Shown one piece after another: positions 35,664-46,779 of a stretch of DNA of 64,000 nucleotides. This DNA comes from an uncultured Psychroserpens sp. (GTDB lineage Bacteria > Bacteroidota > Bacteroidia > Flavobacteriales > Flavobacteriaceae), in assembly GCF_947492715.1 (NCBI RefSeq), contig NZ_CANLNS010000004.1, positions 124,001-188,000 of the forward strand, written 5' to 3'. The notes beneath the pieces were generated by a model that made no database searches, was not told where the DNA came from, and was given only the letters and a program-made list of their open reading frames with translations. Made by a program: the position numbers and the translations under genes. Position 1 is the first letter of the stretch. Each line of letters begins with the position of its first letter.

Positions 35664-38600
35664 CTATACTAATGCTTCAACCATTTGTTCTTCGGTTTCC
35701 AAGCGTTTTAATGCGCGCTTGTATTCTGTTGGCATAACTCTTACAAAATGACCTAAACTCGTTTCCCAATCTGCTAATAATTGTCTTCCTCTTTGACTGC
35801 CTGTGAATTTTACATGCTTCTCAATTAAGGTTTTTAAATCATTAGTATCTTCTTTTTCGATAGCTTCAAACTCGATAGTTTCCGTATTACACAAACCGTT
35901 TACAAATTTGTTTTCTGGATCGTAAACATAAGCCACTCCTCCACTCATACCAGCTGCAAAGTTTCGACCAGTTTTACCAAGAACCACTACTTTTCCGCCT
36001 GTCATATATTCACAGCAATGATCGCCAACACCTTCAACAACTGCAGTTGCACCAGAATTCCTAACTGCAAAACGTTCTCCAGCAATTCCATTAATATAAG
36101 CCTGACCATTAACTGCACCAAACAAACACACATTACCAATGATGATATTGTCTTCTGCTACAAAATCTGCCTTTGCTGGTTTCTTTATGATGAGTTTTGC
36201 TCCAGATAAACCTTTCCCTAGATAATCATTAGAATTTCCTTCAAGAATAAAACTTAATCCATGCGCACCAAAAGCACCAAAACTTTGCCCAGCAGAACCT
36301 TTAAAATTGATGTTTAACGTGTCTTCGGGTAGGCCTAAATGACCATATATTTTAGAAATTTCGTTGCTCACAATGGCACCAACTGTACGATTGGTGTTCT
36401 TTATTGCATAAGACAAATTCATTTGCTCTTTTCGATACAAAGCGCGATGTGAATCTTTAAGAATTTTGAAATCTAAGACATTATCAAGGTTATGATCCTG
36501 CTTTTCAGTATTCTTAACAGTCATCTGATTATATGCTGCTGGTCTGTGTAATATTGATGATAAATCTAAACCTTTTGCTTTGTAATGCTTAATCGCTTTA
36601 TTAGCATTAATCTTGTGGGTTTGGCCAACCATTTCTGACATGGTTCTAAACCCTAATTCTGCCATAATCCCTCTTAATTCTTCTGCGATATAGTAGAAGA
36701 AATTAATCACATGTTCAGGTGTGCCCTTAAAGTTTTTGCGTAACTCTTTATCTTGTGTTGCAATACCAACAGGACACGTGTTTAAATGACATTTACGCAT
36801 CATTATGCACCCTGAGGCCACTAAAGGTGCAGTTGCAAATCCGAATTCTTCAGCACCCAATAATGCGGCAATAGCGACATCTCTACCTGTTTTTAGTTGC
36901 CCATCGCATTCAACGACAATTCTACTTCTTAAACCATTAAGCACTAAAGTTTGTTGGGCTTCAGCTATACCTAATTCCCATGGCAAACCAGCATGTTTTA
37001 ATGATGTTAATGGTGAAGCTCCAGTCCCTCCATCATAGCCAGCAATTAAAACAACATCTGCTTTTGCTTTCGCTACTCCTGCTGCTATAGTACCAACTCC
37101 AACTTCAGAAACCAATTTCACATTTATTCTAGCATCCCGATTGGCATTTTTTAAATCGTATATTAATTGTGCTAAATCTTCTATTGAATAAATATCGTGA
37201 TGTGGTGGCGGCGAAATCAAACCCACAAAGGGTGTCGAATTTCGAGCTGCTGCTATCCAGGGAAGCACCTTTTCTCCTGGCAGCTGACCACCTTCACCAG
37301 GCTTTGCTCCTTGAGCCATTTTAATTTGAATTTCTTTGGCATTAGTTAAATAATGAGAGGTTACACCAAAGCGACCAGATGCAACTTGCTTTATAGCAGA
37401 GTTTCTACTGTCACCATTAATATCTGGCTGAAAGCGACTACGATCTTCTCCGCCTTCACCAGAATTGGATTTCCCTCCAATTCTATTCATCGCAATTGCC
37501 AAATTTTCGTGTGCTTCTCTAGAAATTGAACCATAAGACATGGCTCCCGTTTTGAAACGTTTTACTATTTCTGTCCAAGACTCTACTTCCTCAATTGGGA
37601 TGGGGTCGATATTATTAAATTCAAATAAGCCACGAATGGTCATTAAGTTTTTAGATTGTTCGTTGATATTTTTTGCATAAATATCATAACTCGTTTGATC
37701 ACTCAATCTAACAGCTTGTTGCAATTTTGCCACTGTAGTGGGATTAAATAAATGACGTTCTCCATTTCGTCTCCATCTGTAGTCTCCTCCAATGTTTAAA
37801 CCTAAACTTTTATCAATGTGCTTGGTCGGATAGGCATGTTGGTAGCGTTTATCGATTTCCTTTTCGATTTCATATAGACCAATACCTTCAATTCTAGATG
37901 CTGTATATGGAAAATATTTCTCTACAAACTGTGAATTAAAACCAACGATTTCAAAAATTTGAGAACCTCTATAGGAACGTAAAGTTGAGATTCCTATTTT
38001 ATTCATCACTTTCAGAATCCCTTTTCCTATTGCTTTGTTAAAATTATCAACGGCTTTTTGTTCATCCATAGCAGTAATGAACCCTTCTTTCACTTGTATT
38101 CTAATAATTTCATTTACCATATACGGATTTACGGCACTGGCTCCATAACCAAATAAAGTTGCAAAATGATGTGGTTCACGCGGTTCTGCAGATTCAATAA
38201 TAATATCGAAATACGAACGCTTTCGTAAGCGATTCAACTGATGATTTACATAAGAACAGGCTAAAAGTGCTGGTATTGGCGCCTTCTTTTTACTGACTCC
38301 TCTGTCAGATAAAATAATGATGTTTGTTTTTCGATCTAGCGCTTTTTCAATTTGAATGATAATATTATCTAACGCATCTTCAAGTCCGTTAAGACCTTTT
38401 TCTTTTGTATATAATATTTCTACAGTTTCTGCTTTGAAACTTTCAACTGTAATGTTCCTAATTTTCTCTAAATCATCATTTGAAATTACAGGATTTTGAA
38501 TTTTCAGTTTTCTACATTGTCGTTCTGTAATACTAAAAATATTTCTATCCTTTCCTAAAGACAGGCTAATATCTGTTACAATTTCTTCACGAATACCATC

Positions 38601-40184
38601 TAAAGGCGGATTAGTTACTTGAGCAAATAATTGTTTGAAATAATTAGAAATGAGTTGTGGTTTGTTAGATAAGACAGCCAAAGGTGTATCAATTCCCATA
38701 GAACCCAACGCTTCTTTGGCCTTTTGAGCCATTGGTGTAATAACTTCCTGTATATCTTCAAACGTATAATTAAATAATCGCTGTCTTGTTTTAATATCTA
38801 AGGTTTCTACAGGACAGCTTGTTCCTGTATAAGGAATATCTTTTAGATGTAACCTTGTTTTATCTAGCCACTCTTGGTATGGTCTTTCTTTAACAATTTT
38901 GCTTTTTATTTCTTCATCATTAATGATTCTGCCTTGGTTCATGTCTACTAAAAACATCTTTCCTGGTTCTAAACGTCCATGACGTTCTACATTTTCAGGC
39001 GCAATATCTACAACACCAATTTCTGAAGACATGATTAGTTTTCCACTTTTAGTAACTGTATATCGTGACGGCCTTAGGCCATTTCTATCAAGTAATGCTC
39101 CAATATAGTTTCCATCCGTAAAAGGAATAGAAGCTGGCCCATCCCAAGGCTCCATAATACATGCATTATAATCGTAAAAAGCCTTACGCTCTGGCGACAT
39201 CGTGGCATGTTTCTCCCAAGCTTCGGGTATCATCATCATCATTACTTCTGGCAATGAGCGCCCTGTATGTGTTAATAATTCTACGACCATATCCATGGAA
39301 GCTGAATCTGATTTCCCAGGTAAAATGATTGGAAATAATTTATCTATCTGAGGACCAAAAACGTCACTTTTCATAATTTCTTCACGAACACGCATGCGAC
39401 TTACATTTCCGCGAAGTGTATTGATTTCTCCATTCTGACACATAAATCGGAACGGTTGCGCTAACTCCCAAGTAGGCATTGTATTCGTTGAAAAACGCTG
39501 ATGTACTAAAGCCAAACGCGTAACCAAATCGTCTTCTTGTAAGTCTTTATAATAGGCTCCAATATCCTCTGGCATAATGATACCCTTATATATTAAGGTT
39601 GTCGTTGACAAGCTAGACACATAGAAATATGAACTTTGCGACATTTTAGAATGTCGAATCGTATGTTCAGTTATTTTTCGTGCTGCATACAATTTTGCAT
39701 TAAAATCTGATTCTGAGACTTCATTAGATTTTCCAACAAAAATTTGTTCTATATTAGGTTCTGATGCCAAAGCAATTTCACCTAATTGCGTTGAATCTAC
39801 AGGTACCACTCTCCATCCTATTACAAAGAGCCCTTGAGCAATAATTTCTGCTTCGAAAGTGTCTTTACAGAATTTATATTGATTTCTGTTTTTTGGTAGG
39901 AATACCATACCAACAGCATACTTTCCTTTTACAGGAACTTTAAAACCGCAAACACGTTTAAAATAGATATGAGGAATATCAATTAATAAACCAGCTCCAT
40001 CACCAGTTTTACCATCTGCACTAACACCTCCTCGATGCTCCAATTTCACAAGAATTTCTAAAGCATCATGGATAATTTGGTTGGTCTTTTCTCCTTTAAG
40101 ATTACAAATAAATCCTGCACCACAATTTTCGTGTTCAAATTCTGGTAAATAAAGCCCTTGTTTCTTTAACATAATTGATGACAT
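35664..40184 (-). CDS. gltB: Glutamate synthase, large subunit
   Basis: A 1506-residue GOGAT large subunit that makes two glutamates from glutamine and 2-oxoglutarate. A short propeptide precedes CGAGF, whose Cys21 should become the N-terminal nucleophile of the glutamine amidotransferase domain (21 to about 430). A central domain, the FMN-binding synthase domain (about 800-1190, with GGEDRSRF and [14 protein letters not shown]), the 3Fe-4S cysteines in [15 protein letters not shown], and a C-terminal GXGXG helix domain follow. All domains are intact. Start at 40184; a second ATG four codons later would also precede Cys21. Confidence 0.96.
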   Translation of the reverse strand: MSSIMLKKQGLYLPEFEHENCGAGFICNLKGEKTNQIIHDALEILVKLEHRGGVSADGKTGDGAGLLIDIPHIYFKRVCGFKVPVKGKYAVGMVFLPKNRNQYKFCKDTFEAEIIAQGLFVIGWRVVPVDSTQLGEIALASEPNIEQIFVGKSNEVSESDFNAKLYAARKITEHTIRHSKMSQSSYFYVSSLSTTTLIYKGIIMPEDIGAYYKDLQEDDLVTRLALVHQRFSTNTMPTWELAQPFRFMCQNGEINTLRGNVSRMRVREEIMKSDVFGPQIDKLFPIILPGKSDSASMDMVVELLTHTGRSLPEVMMMMIPEAWEKHATMSPERKAFYDYNACIMEPWDGPASIPFTDGNYIGALLDRNGLRPSRYTVTKSGKLIMSSEIGVVDIAPENVERHGRLEPGKMFLVDMNQGRIINDEEIKSKIVKERPYQEWLDKTRLHLKDIPYTGTSCPVETLDIKTRQRLFNYTFEDIQEVITPMAQKAKEALGSMGIDTPLAVLSNKPQLISNYFKQLFAQVTNPPLDGIREEIVTDISLSLGKDRNIFSITERQCRKLKIQNPVISNDDLEKIRNITVESFKAETVEILYTKEKGLNGLEDALDNIIIQIEKALDRKTNIIILSDRGVSKKKAPIPALLACSYVNHQLNRLRKRSYFDIIIESAEPREPHHFATLFGYGASAVNPYMVNEIIRIQVKEGFITAMDEQKAVDNFNKAIGKGILKVMNKIGISTLRSYRGSQIFEIVGFNSQFVEKYFPYTASRIEGIGLYEIEKEIDKRYQHAYPTKHIDKSLGLNIGGDYRWRRNGERHLFNPTTVAKLQQAVRLSDQTSYDIYAKNINEQSKNLMTIRGLFEFNNIDPIPIEEVESWTEIVKRFKTGAMSYGSISREAHENLAIAMNRIGGKSNSGEGGEDRSRFQPDINGDSRNSAIKQVASGRFGVTSHYLTNAKEIQIKMAQGAKPGEGGQLPGEKVLPWIAAARNSTPFVGLISPPPHHDIYSIEDLAQLIYDLKNANRDARINVKLVSEVGVGTIAAGVAKAKADVVLIAGYDGGTGASPLTSLKHAGLPWELGIAEAQQTLVLNGLRSRIVVECDGQLKTGRDVAIAALLGAEEFGFATAPLVASGCIMMRKCHLNTCPVGIATQDKELRKNFKGTPEHVINFFYYIAEELRGIMAELGFRTMSEMVGQTHKINANKAIKHYKAKGLDLSSILHRPAAYNQMTVKNTEKQDHNLDNVLDFKILKDSHRALYRKEQMNLSYAIKNTNRTVGAIVSNEISKIYGHLGLPEDTLNINFKGSAGQSFGAFGAHGLSFILEGNSNDYLGKGLSGAKLIIKKPAKADFVAEDNIIIGNVCLFGAVNGQAYINGIAGERFAVRNSGATAVVEGVGDHCCEYMTGGKVVVLGKTGRNFAAGMSGGVAYVYDPENKFVNGLCNTETIEFEAIEKEDTNDLKTLIEKHVKFTGSQRGRQLLADWETSLGHFVRVMPTEYKRALKRLETEEQMVEALV

Positions 40185-40368
40185 TTTGATGGTTTCTACA
40201 CCTTAATATATCTGTAATATATATTGTAAAATTCGATTTAAAAAAAAGCCGAAACACTTTTCTCATATCGATAATTAAGAGCTTTCAAATTGAAAATTTG
40301 ACAATATTATTGAGCTTTAATATGAAATCTGCAATTAAAAAATATTCAATAAAAAAGGAGCTTTGTTA

Positions 40369-40382
40369 CGAAAACGTTTTCG
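40369..40382. promoter_or_regulatory. Perfect palindrome CGAAAACGTTTTCG
   Basis: A 14-bp perfect palindrome with a central CG, resembling LacI/GalR-family operators, located 185 bp upstream of gltB and 233 bp upstream of the divergent outer-membrane protein gene. No LacI-type gene is in the window. The regulator is unknown. Confidence 0.35.
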
Positions 40383-40486
40383 AAAACTTACTTCTGTTAA
40401 ATATTATTCATGAAAAACCAAAAATATATGCATTTTTCAAAAATCACGATTTCTTAAATTTCAAAAAATAAGCGATAAAATTATTG

Positions 40487-40560
40487 TACCCCTATTTTTT
40501 ATGGGTATAAAATATCAAAAACATAAAAATCAAACAAAATACCCCCTTTTTTTATGGGCA
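40487..40560 (+). promoter_or_regulatory. Two phased inverted-repeat sites upstream of the ammonium operon
   Basis: Two related 21-bp sites of the form TACCC-N11-GGGTA: 40487-40507 (perfect 5-bp arms) and 40540-40560 (right arm GGGCA). They are 53 bp apart start to start, about five helical turns. The second is centred about 30 bp upstream of the -7 box at 40576-40583, overlapping the -33 position; the first lies near -90. This is the layout of an activator with two binding sites, plausibly responding to nitrogen status. The protein is not identified. Confidence 0.5.
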
Positions 40561-40575
40561 TAGATGTCATTTATA

Positions 40576-40583
40576 TAGTTTTG
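40576..40583 (+). promoter_or_regulatory. Putative -7 box (TAGTTTTG) of the ammonium operon
   Basis: Exact match to TAnnTTTG, 32 bp upstream of the ATG at 40615. The transcription start would be near 40590. The remainder of the 430-bp gap 40185-40614 holds no gene apart from the sites listed separately. Confidence 0.55.
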
Positions 40584-40614
40584 AATTGAATTTAATCAAC
40601 AAAATATAATCATT

Positions 40615-41349
40615 ATGAAAAAATTATTTACCATTTCAATGTTCTTAATTACCTATAGCCTAATTGCTCAAGATGATGCAGCAACTGATGATAAAATAGA
40701 CTTTGGATTGAATCTCAACCACGACGCTTTTTTTGGATTTAATCCCATGATGACATTTGGCTACACCATTAATGAAAACAGTGCAATAACTGCCTATGGT
40801 ATTCAATGGGGAGCTGGCACAGGGAGTGCTTGGGGACAATGGACTGAATTTGGCTTAGGCTACAATAAAACCTTAGGTTACTTTGATATTAATCCTCAAA
40901 TAGGTTTTACGATGGGCAACTTACTTTCGAGTGGAGCAAGCCAAAAAGGTATTGTTGGAGATGGTATAGTGCCGAATCTTACAGTTAATTATGATTCCAA
41001 TAAACTAGAAGGTCAAATTTACTTTGGCTATTATGCTGCCTTGACTGATAAAACAGAAGTAGGAGATGCAACAAATAATTACATACACTACTGGGCTAAT
41101 TTTGGCTTCAAAGTCGCATCATTTTTATCACTAGGAGCTCATTTCGAAGAACTCTATTTGAGCGGAGGAGATATAAATGGTGGTGGAGAACTCGATAGAA
41201 CAGATGGCTACAAATGGCTTGGACCTTATTTAGAATTAAAAAAAGGATCATCAGGTTTAAGGGTTTCGCTTGGAGCAAATTTAGCTGACGAAGATGACAG
41301 ATTTGCCCAAAATGATTTCTATAAACTTACATTTTTCACCTCTCTTTAA
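40615..41349 (+). CDS. Outer-membrane beta-barrel protein of the PII/ammonium operon
   Basis: A 244-residue protein with a signal peptide (MKKLFTISMFLITYSLIAQ) and short aromatic-rich strands separated by Asp/Gly/Asn turns, ending FYKLTFFTSL with a terminal-strand pattern typical of outer-membrane barrels. It is the first gene before PII and the ammonium transporter (24-bp gap), an arrangement I recall from other Bacteroidota, where such proteins are described as porin-like. It may let ammonium or small nitrogen compounds through the outer membrane; that is inferred from position only. Confidence 0.8.
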   Translation: MKKLFTISMFLITYSLIAQDDAATDDKIDFGLNLNHDAFFGFNPMMTFGYTINENSAITAYGIQWGAGTGSAWGQWTEFGLGYNKTLGYFDINPQIGFTMGNLLSSGASQKGIVGDGIVPNLTVNYDSNKLEGQIYFGYYAALTDKTEVGDATNNYIHYWANFGFKVASFLSLGAHFEELYLSGGDINGGGELDRTDGYKWLGPYLELKKGSSGLRVSLGANLADEDDRFAQNDFYKLTFFTSL

Positions 41350-41373
41350 GTTGTTAATCTAATTTTAAATATC

Positions 41374-41712
41374 ATGAAAAAAGTTGAAGCAATTATTAGG
41401 AAATCAAAGTTTTCTAAAGTAAAAAGAGCGCTCCACGATGTAGGCGTAAATTTTTTCTCTTATTGGGATGTCACAGGGCTTGGAAACGAAAAAGAAGGTC
41501 ATGTTTACAGAGGTGTTTCTTACAGCACAAGCGATATACAAAGGCGATATCTTTCTATAGTTGTAAATGATGATTTCGAAGACATCACTGTAAAGACTAT
41601 TCTCGATTCGGCATATACGGGAGATGTTGGAGATGGCAAAATATTTGTCTCTCATATCGAAGAGGTTTACAGAATACGAACTGGAGAAAAAGGAGGACAA
41701 ACTTTAAAGTAA
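41374..41712 (+). CDS. glnK: Nitrogen regulatory protein PII
   Basis: A 112-residue PII family protein that binds ATP/ADP and 2-oxoglutarate and regulates the ammonium channel encoded next (4-bp gap). Conserved parts are MKKVEAIIRKSKFSKVKRAL, the T-loop YRGVSY whose second Tyr corresponds to the uridylylated Tyr51, the B-loop TGDVGDGKIFV and the end IRTGEKGG. The T-loop is followed by a variant stretch (STSDIQRRYL) compared with E. coli. The linkage to amt supports the GlnK name. Confidence 0.93.
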   Translation: MKKVEAIIRKSKFSKVKRALHDVGVNFFSYWDVTGLGNEKEGHVYRGVSYSTSDIQRRYLSIVVNDDFEDITVKTILDSAYTGDVGDGKIFVSHIEEVYRIRTGEKGGQTLK

Positions 41713-41716
41713 ACAC

Positions 41717-42958
41717 ATGGATTTATTTACAATAAACAATGTATGGATGATGATCTGTACAGCGCTCGTCTTCTTTATGCATTTAGGTTTTGCATTTTTG
41801 GAAATCGGGTTAACACGACAAAAAAATACGATAAACATATTATTTAAAAATATGTTTATCATCACTGTAGGTTTACTACTTTATTGCTTAGTAGGTTTTA
41901 ATCTTATGTATCCTGGATTCGAATCTGGAGATTGGGGAATTCTAGGTTCGGCTGGTATTGGTTTAGATTCTCCTTTAACAGAAGCAGGCTCTTTAGACTT
42001 AGCTTACAATGAAGGCTACACCTATTGGACAGATTTCTTATTTCAGGGTATGTTTGCAGCAACGGCGGCAACCATAGTTTCTGGTGCGGTTGCAGAACGC
42101 ATGAAAATTGGTCCGTTTATGATTTTCACCATAATCTATGTTGGATTCATTTATCCGATTGCAGGATCTTGGAAATGGGGAGGTGGATTTTTACAAACAC
42201 TAGAAACTCCATTTTACGATTTTGCTGGTTCTACATTAGTACACTCGGTTGGTGGATGGGCCGCTTTAGTCGCTGTATGTTTACTAGGTTCTAGAATTGG
42301 TAAATTTAAAGATGGAAAACTACAAGCCATTCCAGGACACAACATTCCAATAGCAACAGCTGGTGTTATTATATTATGGTTAGGTTGGTTTGGTTTTAAT
42401 GGAGGGTCTGTTCTATCTGCCAACCCTGAATTAACATCACTAACTTTAGTTACAACATGCTTGGCAGCTGCCGCTGGAGGTGTTGGCGCTGCAATCGCTT
42501 CAGTTGCTAAGTTTAAAAATCTAGACTTAACCATGTTTCTTAATGGTATTTTAGGTGGGCTTGTTGCTATTACAGCTGGAGCAGACCAAATGAGTCCTAC
42601 AGATGCTATTATCATAGGCGCCATTGCTGGAGTAATAATTGTATTTGCAGTATCTTTAATTGACCGTTTAAAACTAGATGACCCAGTTGGTGCTATTGCA
42701 GTACACTTAGTATGTGGTATTTATGGAACACTAGCTGTAGGTGTCTTTGGAAATCTAGCAGGTGGAACTCAGTTTTTAAGTCAACTTATTGGAGTCGTAT
42801 CTTATGCTGCTTTCAGTTTTGTATCGGCTTTTTTAATCCTCTTTATCATGAAGAAAACTATAGGTATTAGAGTTTCTGAACAAGAGGAGCTTCAAGGTTT
42901 GGACAAACATGAACATGGTATGAGTGCGTATTCAGATTTTAGAATGAATGAACACTAA
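41717..42958 (+). CDS. amt: Ammonium transporter
   Basis: A 413-residue Amt/Mep/Rh channel with about 11 transmembrane helices. The twin pore histidines are in LVHSVGGWAAL and AVHLVCGIYGT. AGSWKWGGGFL and WLGWFGFNGGS are family motifs. It lacks a cleavable signal peptide and ends with an acidic and His-containing tail where PII proteins bind. Last gene of the operon, followed by a strong terminator. Confidence 0.96.
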   Translation: MDLFTINNVWMMICTALVFFMHLGFAFLEIGLTRQKNTINILFKNMFIITVGLLLYCLVGFNLMYPGFESGDWGILGSAGIGLDSPLTEAGSLDLAYNEGYTYWTDFLFQGMFAATAATIVSGAVAERMKIGPFMIFTIIYVGFIYPIAGSWKWGGGFLQTLETPFYDFAGSTLVHSVGGWAALVAVCLLGSRIGKFKDGKLQAIPGHNIPIATAGVIILWLGWFGFNGGSVLSANPELTSLTLVTTCLAAAAGGVGAAIASVAKFKNLDLTMFLNGILGGLVAITAGADQMSPTDAIIIGAIAGVIIVFAVSLIDRLKLDDPVGAIAVHLVCGIYGTLAVGVFGNLAGGTQFLSQLIGVVSYAAFSFVSAFLILFIMKKTIGIRVSEQEELQGLDKHEHGMSAYSDFRMNEH

Positions 42959-42991
42959 AAAAGTAAATTTTAAATTTATTGGTAATTAACT

Positions 42992-43025
42992 AAAAACCCT
43001 CTAAAGAATTCCTTAGAGGGTTTTT
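42992..43025. terminator. Bidirectional terminator between amt and ppc
   Basis: A perfect 13-bp stem (AAAAACCCTCTAA with TTAGAGGGTTTTT) around an 8-base loop. The A and T runs form part of the stem on both strands, so it can end both the plus-strand ammonium operon and the minus-strand leu-ppc operon, whose last stop is at 43067. Confidence 0.9.
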
Positions 43026-43066
43026 ATATGGTTATACAGTTAATTTATTCTCCCATAAATGGGTAA

Positions 43067-45649
43067 CTAAGCCGAATTTCGACTTGCGTTGATATTACCA
43101 AATAATGAGCGAGTTACCATGCTAGTATACACTTTCATTTCCTCATTATCAGGTTTTACACCAGATTTTTCAAGTTCTTGAATCTTCTTTAGCGCATACT
43201 GTTGAATCGTTAATAAAGGTAAAACGATAGACTCTCTAACTGCAATAGATGCTCTACCTGCTGGTTCTTCTTGCATTAATTCTTTATATCCAGTAAGTTT
43301 AAGGATAAGACGCTTTGACGTTTCATATTCATTATAAATGATTTTCCAAAATTCTCCATACTCTGGATCATCAGCCATATATCGTGTTAAATCAAAGAAA
43401 GACTTTGACAATGACATCATACTGTTCTCAATAAGTGTTTTAAAGAAATCTGAAGTTTTAAATAGCGTTTGCACTTTTTCAAACTCTCCAGAATCCTCAT
43501 AATGTTTTAAAGCTGTACCTACTCCAAAAAAGCCTGGCACATTTTGTTTTAATTGGCTCCAAGAACCCACAAAAGGAATAGCTCTTAAATCTTCAAAGAC
43601 TAAACCTTCAGACTTACCACGTTTTGATGGACGACTTCCAATATTTGTCTTGGCATAATACTTAAGCGTACTCATATGTTCTAAATATGAAATAAACTTT
43701 GGATGCGCTTTAAAATCTGAATAGGCTTTATAACTTCGATTAGACAAATCTGCCATTACTTCTCTATTCTCATGAGTCATACTTAAATCTGTCTCACTGA
43801 TACTATTATGAATTCCTGAACTAATTAATTGTTCAAGATTATACTGAGACGATTCTAGAGTTCCAAAATTAGAACTAATTGTTTGTCCTTGTATGGTTAG
43901 CTGTACTTCTTTATCTTCAATAGTTGGCCCAAGAGATGCATAAAAATTATGCGTTTTTCCACCACCACGTGCTGGTGGTCCTCCACGACCATCAAAGAAA
44001 ATAACAGTCACACCATAATTTCTAGACACTGTTGTTAAATTTTCTTTAGCTTTATAAATAGCCCAATTTGCCATTAAATAACCACCATCTTTAGTACCAT
44101 CACTAAAACCTAGCATTATGTTTTGCTTATTTTCTCTAGATTTTAAATGCTTTGCATATTCTGGATTTGTATATAAGGCTTCCATGACTTCTGGCGCATT
44201 CTGTAAATCCGTTATGGTTTCAAAAAGCGGTCCAATATCTACTGTCAATTCATCTTGAAATGCCACCAATTTTAACATTGCAAATAATTGCATAACATTA
44301 AGCGTGGTCTGGTTGTTACTAATAATATAACGATTAGCAGCTTTCTCGCCATTAGTCACCTGAATCGTCTTTATAGCTTTCATTGTTCGTAAGGCTTTCA
44401 AGGTGTCTTCATCTTTGATTAATGATAAATCAACCTCTCCCTTAACTTTAGACAAAAACGTTACCTGTTCTTTTTCTGATAAATCGTGATAATTCTTTGG
44501 AAAAATATCGCTTCCGCTTTCAATCAAGGCATTAACCATATCATTAAAGAATTGATTATGCTTACGACTGTCTTGTCTTATATCTAAATTTGCGAAATGA
44601 AACCCAAACAAATGGATTTTATTAAGCAAACTATTAACCTCTGACACATAAAGTGATTGATGCTCGCTTACAATACTATTTTTTATCTCTTTTAGCTCTT
44701 CTGCAAACGTCTGAGCTGTTAGGTTGGAATTTTTGTTCGTAATAATTTTATACAATTCTGTTTCTAAAACTACTATCCGCTCTTCCACACCAGCAAAGGT
44801 TAGTTTTCGTCTTAATCGACGTGCATCTCTGTAATAGTTTTTAATAACTGTATCTCTTAATCTTTTTGCAACATTTAAGGTTATTTCTGGAGTCACAAAT
44901 GGATTTCCATCTCTGTCACCTCCAGGCCAAAAACCGATATTTATAATATCGTTTTCAATTTGTTCGCCTTCAAATATATTCTGCTGAATATAATCATATA
45001 TTGTCCCAAAAGACTTATAAAACACATTCTCTAAATACCATATTAAACTCACGGCTTCATCATAAGGAGTAGGCTTTTTATGCTTAAAAAAAGGCGTCTT
45101 TCCTAGCTGAGCTAATAGGTTATTAATTCTAAGCAAATCATTTTCTCGAATGGCTTCAGTTAAATCTGTAATGATCCCTAGTACCGAACCAGGATAAAAC
45201 TGTGTTGGATGGGCAGTTAAAACAATACGAACCTTAAACTCTTCTAAATATTTTCTGAGCGTATCGAGTTTATTATTTTTTGTTACCGATTCCTTCAAAC
45301 TTCGAAGTGTTCCAATACCATCCATATTATTTACAACAGGAAACGCTGCATCTTCAATAGCATCGAACAAAACGACTTGGCGCTCTATATACTGAATAAA
45401 TCGAAATAGTAAATTAATTTGACTTTTAGGAGATCTTCTTGCTTGGTATTTTTTAAAGAATGTATCAACAATTGTTGTTGGATCTTCTTGATTGGCAAAT
45501 CCTTTTTTACAGGTCTCATGAAACAAAGGCAATAAGACTCCTGTTTTTGTAATCGTATCAAACGGTAAGGTCATAAATATACTGTTGTATATCTGATACT
45601 TGGATAATACATTTTGATTGAATCTCGTAAGTTTTGGCTGTGTAGGCAT
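43067..45649 (-). CDS. ppc: Phosphoenolpyruvate carboxylase
   Basis: An 860-residue enzyme that fixes bicarbonate onto PEP to make oxaloacetate. Catalytic marks: VLTAHPTQFYPG with the essential His, GFWPGGDRDGNPFVT, and FFDGRGGPPARGGG, the glycine-rich loop in the variant seen in Bacteroidota. Slightly shorter than the E. coli enzyme (883). It starts 5 bp after leuB and is thus co-transcribed with leucine synthesis, an uncommon pairing. Confidence 0.95.
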   Translation of the reverse strand: MPTQPKLTRFNQNVLSKYQIYNSIFMTLPFDTITKTGVLLPLFHETCKKGFANQEDPTTIVDTFFKKYQARRSPKSQINLLFRFIQYIERQVVLFDAIEDAAFPVVNNMDGIGTLRSLKESVTKNNKLDTLRKYLEEFKVRIVLTAHPTQFYPGSVLGIITDLTEAIRENDLLRINNLLAQLGKTPFFKHKKPTPYDEAVSLIWYLENVFYKSFGTIYDYIQQNIFEGEQIENDIINIGFWPGGDRDGNPFVTPEITLNVAKRLRDTVIKNYYRDARRLRRKLTFAGVEERIVVLETELYKIITNKNSNLTAQTFAEELKEIKNSIVSEHQSLYVSEVNSLLNKIHLFGFHFANLDIRQDSRKHNQFFNDMVNALIESGSDIFPKNYHDLSEKEQVTFLSKVKGEVDLSLIKDEDTLKALRTMKAIKTIQVTNGEKAANRYIISNNQTTLNVMQLFAMLKLVAFQDELTVDIGPLFETITDLQNAPEVMEALYTNPEYAKHLKSRENKQNIMLGFSDGTKDGGYLMANWAIYKAKENLTTVSRNYGVTVIFFDGRGGPPARGGGKTHNFYASLGPTIEDKEVQLTIQGQTISSNFGTLESSQYNLEQLISSGIHNSISETDLSMTHENREVMADLSNRSYKAYSDFKAHPKFISYLEHMSTLKYYAKTNIGSRPSKRGKSEGLVFEDLRAIPFVGSWSQLKQNVPGFFGVGTALKHYEDSGEFEKVQTLFKTSDFFKTLIENSMMSLSKSFFDLTRYMADDPEYGEFWKIIYNEYETSKRLILKLTGYKELMQEEPAGRASIAVRESIVLPLLTIQQYALKKIQELEKSGVKPDNEEMKVYTSMVTRSLFGNINASRNSA

Positions 45650-45654
45650 TTAAT

Positions 45655-46773
45655 TTATATAATAGTCGACTGACCTAAGTGAATATTTGTAAAGTTCATA
45701 TTACTGTCATTAGGATTATTGATGAAATCTTCTATAAACTCTCCTACTTTACCCGTAGTTATATTATTGTATTTCATATTAATGTCTGGTGTAGAAACAT
45801 CTAGTTTCAGAGATTTTTCTACAGCTTGTTTTATCAATTCAGATTCAGCAAATAAATCAAAATGCTCCAATAACATTGCTGCTGATAAGATTGACGCAAT
45901 TGGATTAGCAATACCTTTGCCTTCTGCCTGTGGAAATGATCCATGAATAGGCTCAAACATGGCATATTTATCTCCAATTGAAGCAGAAGCTAACAATCCA
46001 ATTGAGCCTCCAATAACACTTGCTTCATCACTTAAAATATCACCAAACATGTTTTCAGTTAAAATAACATCAAACTGTTTTGGGTTTAATATCATTTGCA
46101 TAGCAGCGTTATCTACAAACAAATAATCTAGCTTAACGTCTTGATATTGTACAGCAATTTCGGCAACAACTTTTCTCCAAAGTCTTGAGCTTTCTAAGAC
46201 ATTAGCTTTATCCACTAAAGTTACTTTATTTTTCCTGTTTTGAGCAGCTTGAAACGCTAAATGTGCAATACGCTCAATTTCTTCTCTAGAATATGAACAC
46301 AAATCGGAAGCCCTATTACCATCCTCGCTTAAGTCCTTTTCGCCAAAATAGATCCCTCCTGTTAACTCTCTATAAATACTAATATCAGTACCTTGAATAA
46401 TATGCTTTTTTAAAGGTGATTTACCTAATAATGTTTCATACGCTTTTACAGGCCTTATATTAGCATAGAGACCTAGTTCTTTTCTTAATTTGAGTAAACC
46501 TTGTTCTGGACGCACTTTGGCAGTTGGATCATTGTCATATTTTGGATGCCCAATAGCTCCAAACAAAATAGCATCAGACGATTTACATAAATCCAAAGTT
46601 TTTTCTGGCAAAGGATCGTTGTATTTGTCAATGGCCATAGCTCCAACATCTCCGGTTACAAACTTAAAATCATGATTAAATTCGAACGCAATTGCTTTTA
46701 ATGCTTTTACTGCTTGGTTTGTAACTTCTGGTCCTATACCATCACCTGGCAAAACGGCTATATTTAATTTCAT
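45655..46773 (-). CDS. leuB: 3-isopropylmalate dehydrogenase
   Basis: A 372-residue NAD-dependent decarboxylating dehydrogenase. Motifs: LPGDGIGPEV at the N-terminus, RELTGGIYFGEKD for substrate and cofactor binding, FDVILTENMFGDILSDEASV for the metal site and PIHGSFPQAEGKG near the adenine pocket. Length is normal. Between leuD (6-bp gap) and ppc (5-bp gap). Confidence 0.96.
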   Translation of the reverse strand: MKLNIAVLPGDGIGPEVTNQAVKALKAIAFEFNHDFKFVTGDVGAMAIDKYNDPLPEKTLDLCKSSDAILFGAIGHPKYDNDPTAKVRPEQGLLKLRKELGLYANIRPVKAYETLLGKSPLKKHIIQGTDISIYRELTGGIYFGEKDLSEDGNRASDLCSYSREEIERIAHLAFQAAQNRKNKVTLVDKANVLESSRLWRKVVAEIAVQYQDVKLDYLFVDNAAMQMILNPKQFDVILTENMFGDILSDEASVIGGSIGLLASASIGDKYAMFEPIHGSFPQAEGKGIANPIASILSAAMLLEHFDLFAESELIKQAVEKSLKLDVSTPDINMKYNNITTGKVGEFIEDFINNPNDSNMNFTNIHLGQSTII

Positions 46774-46779
46774 ATTATG

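Noticed and set aside
42214-42624. Minus-strand open frame of 136 codons within the ammonium transporter gene
   Set aside because: Antisense to a certain transporter gene, with Ala/Pro-rich composition arising from the reverse reading; no independent support.
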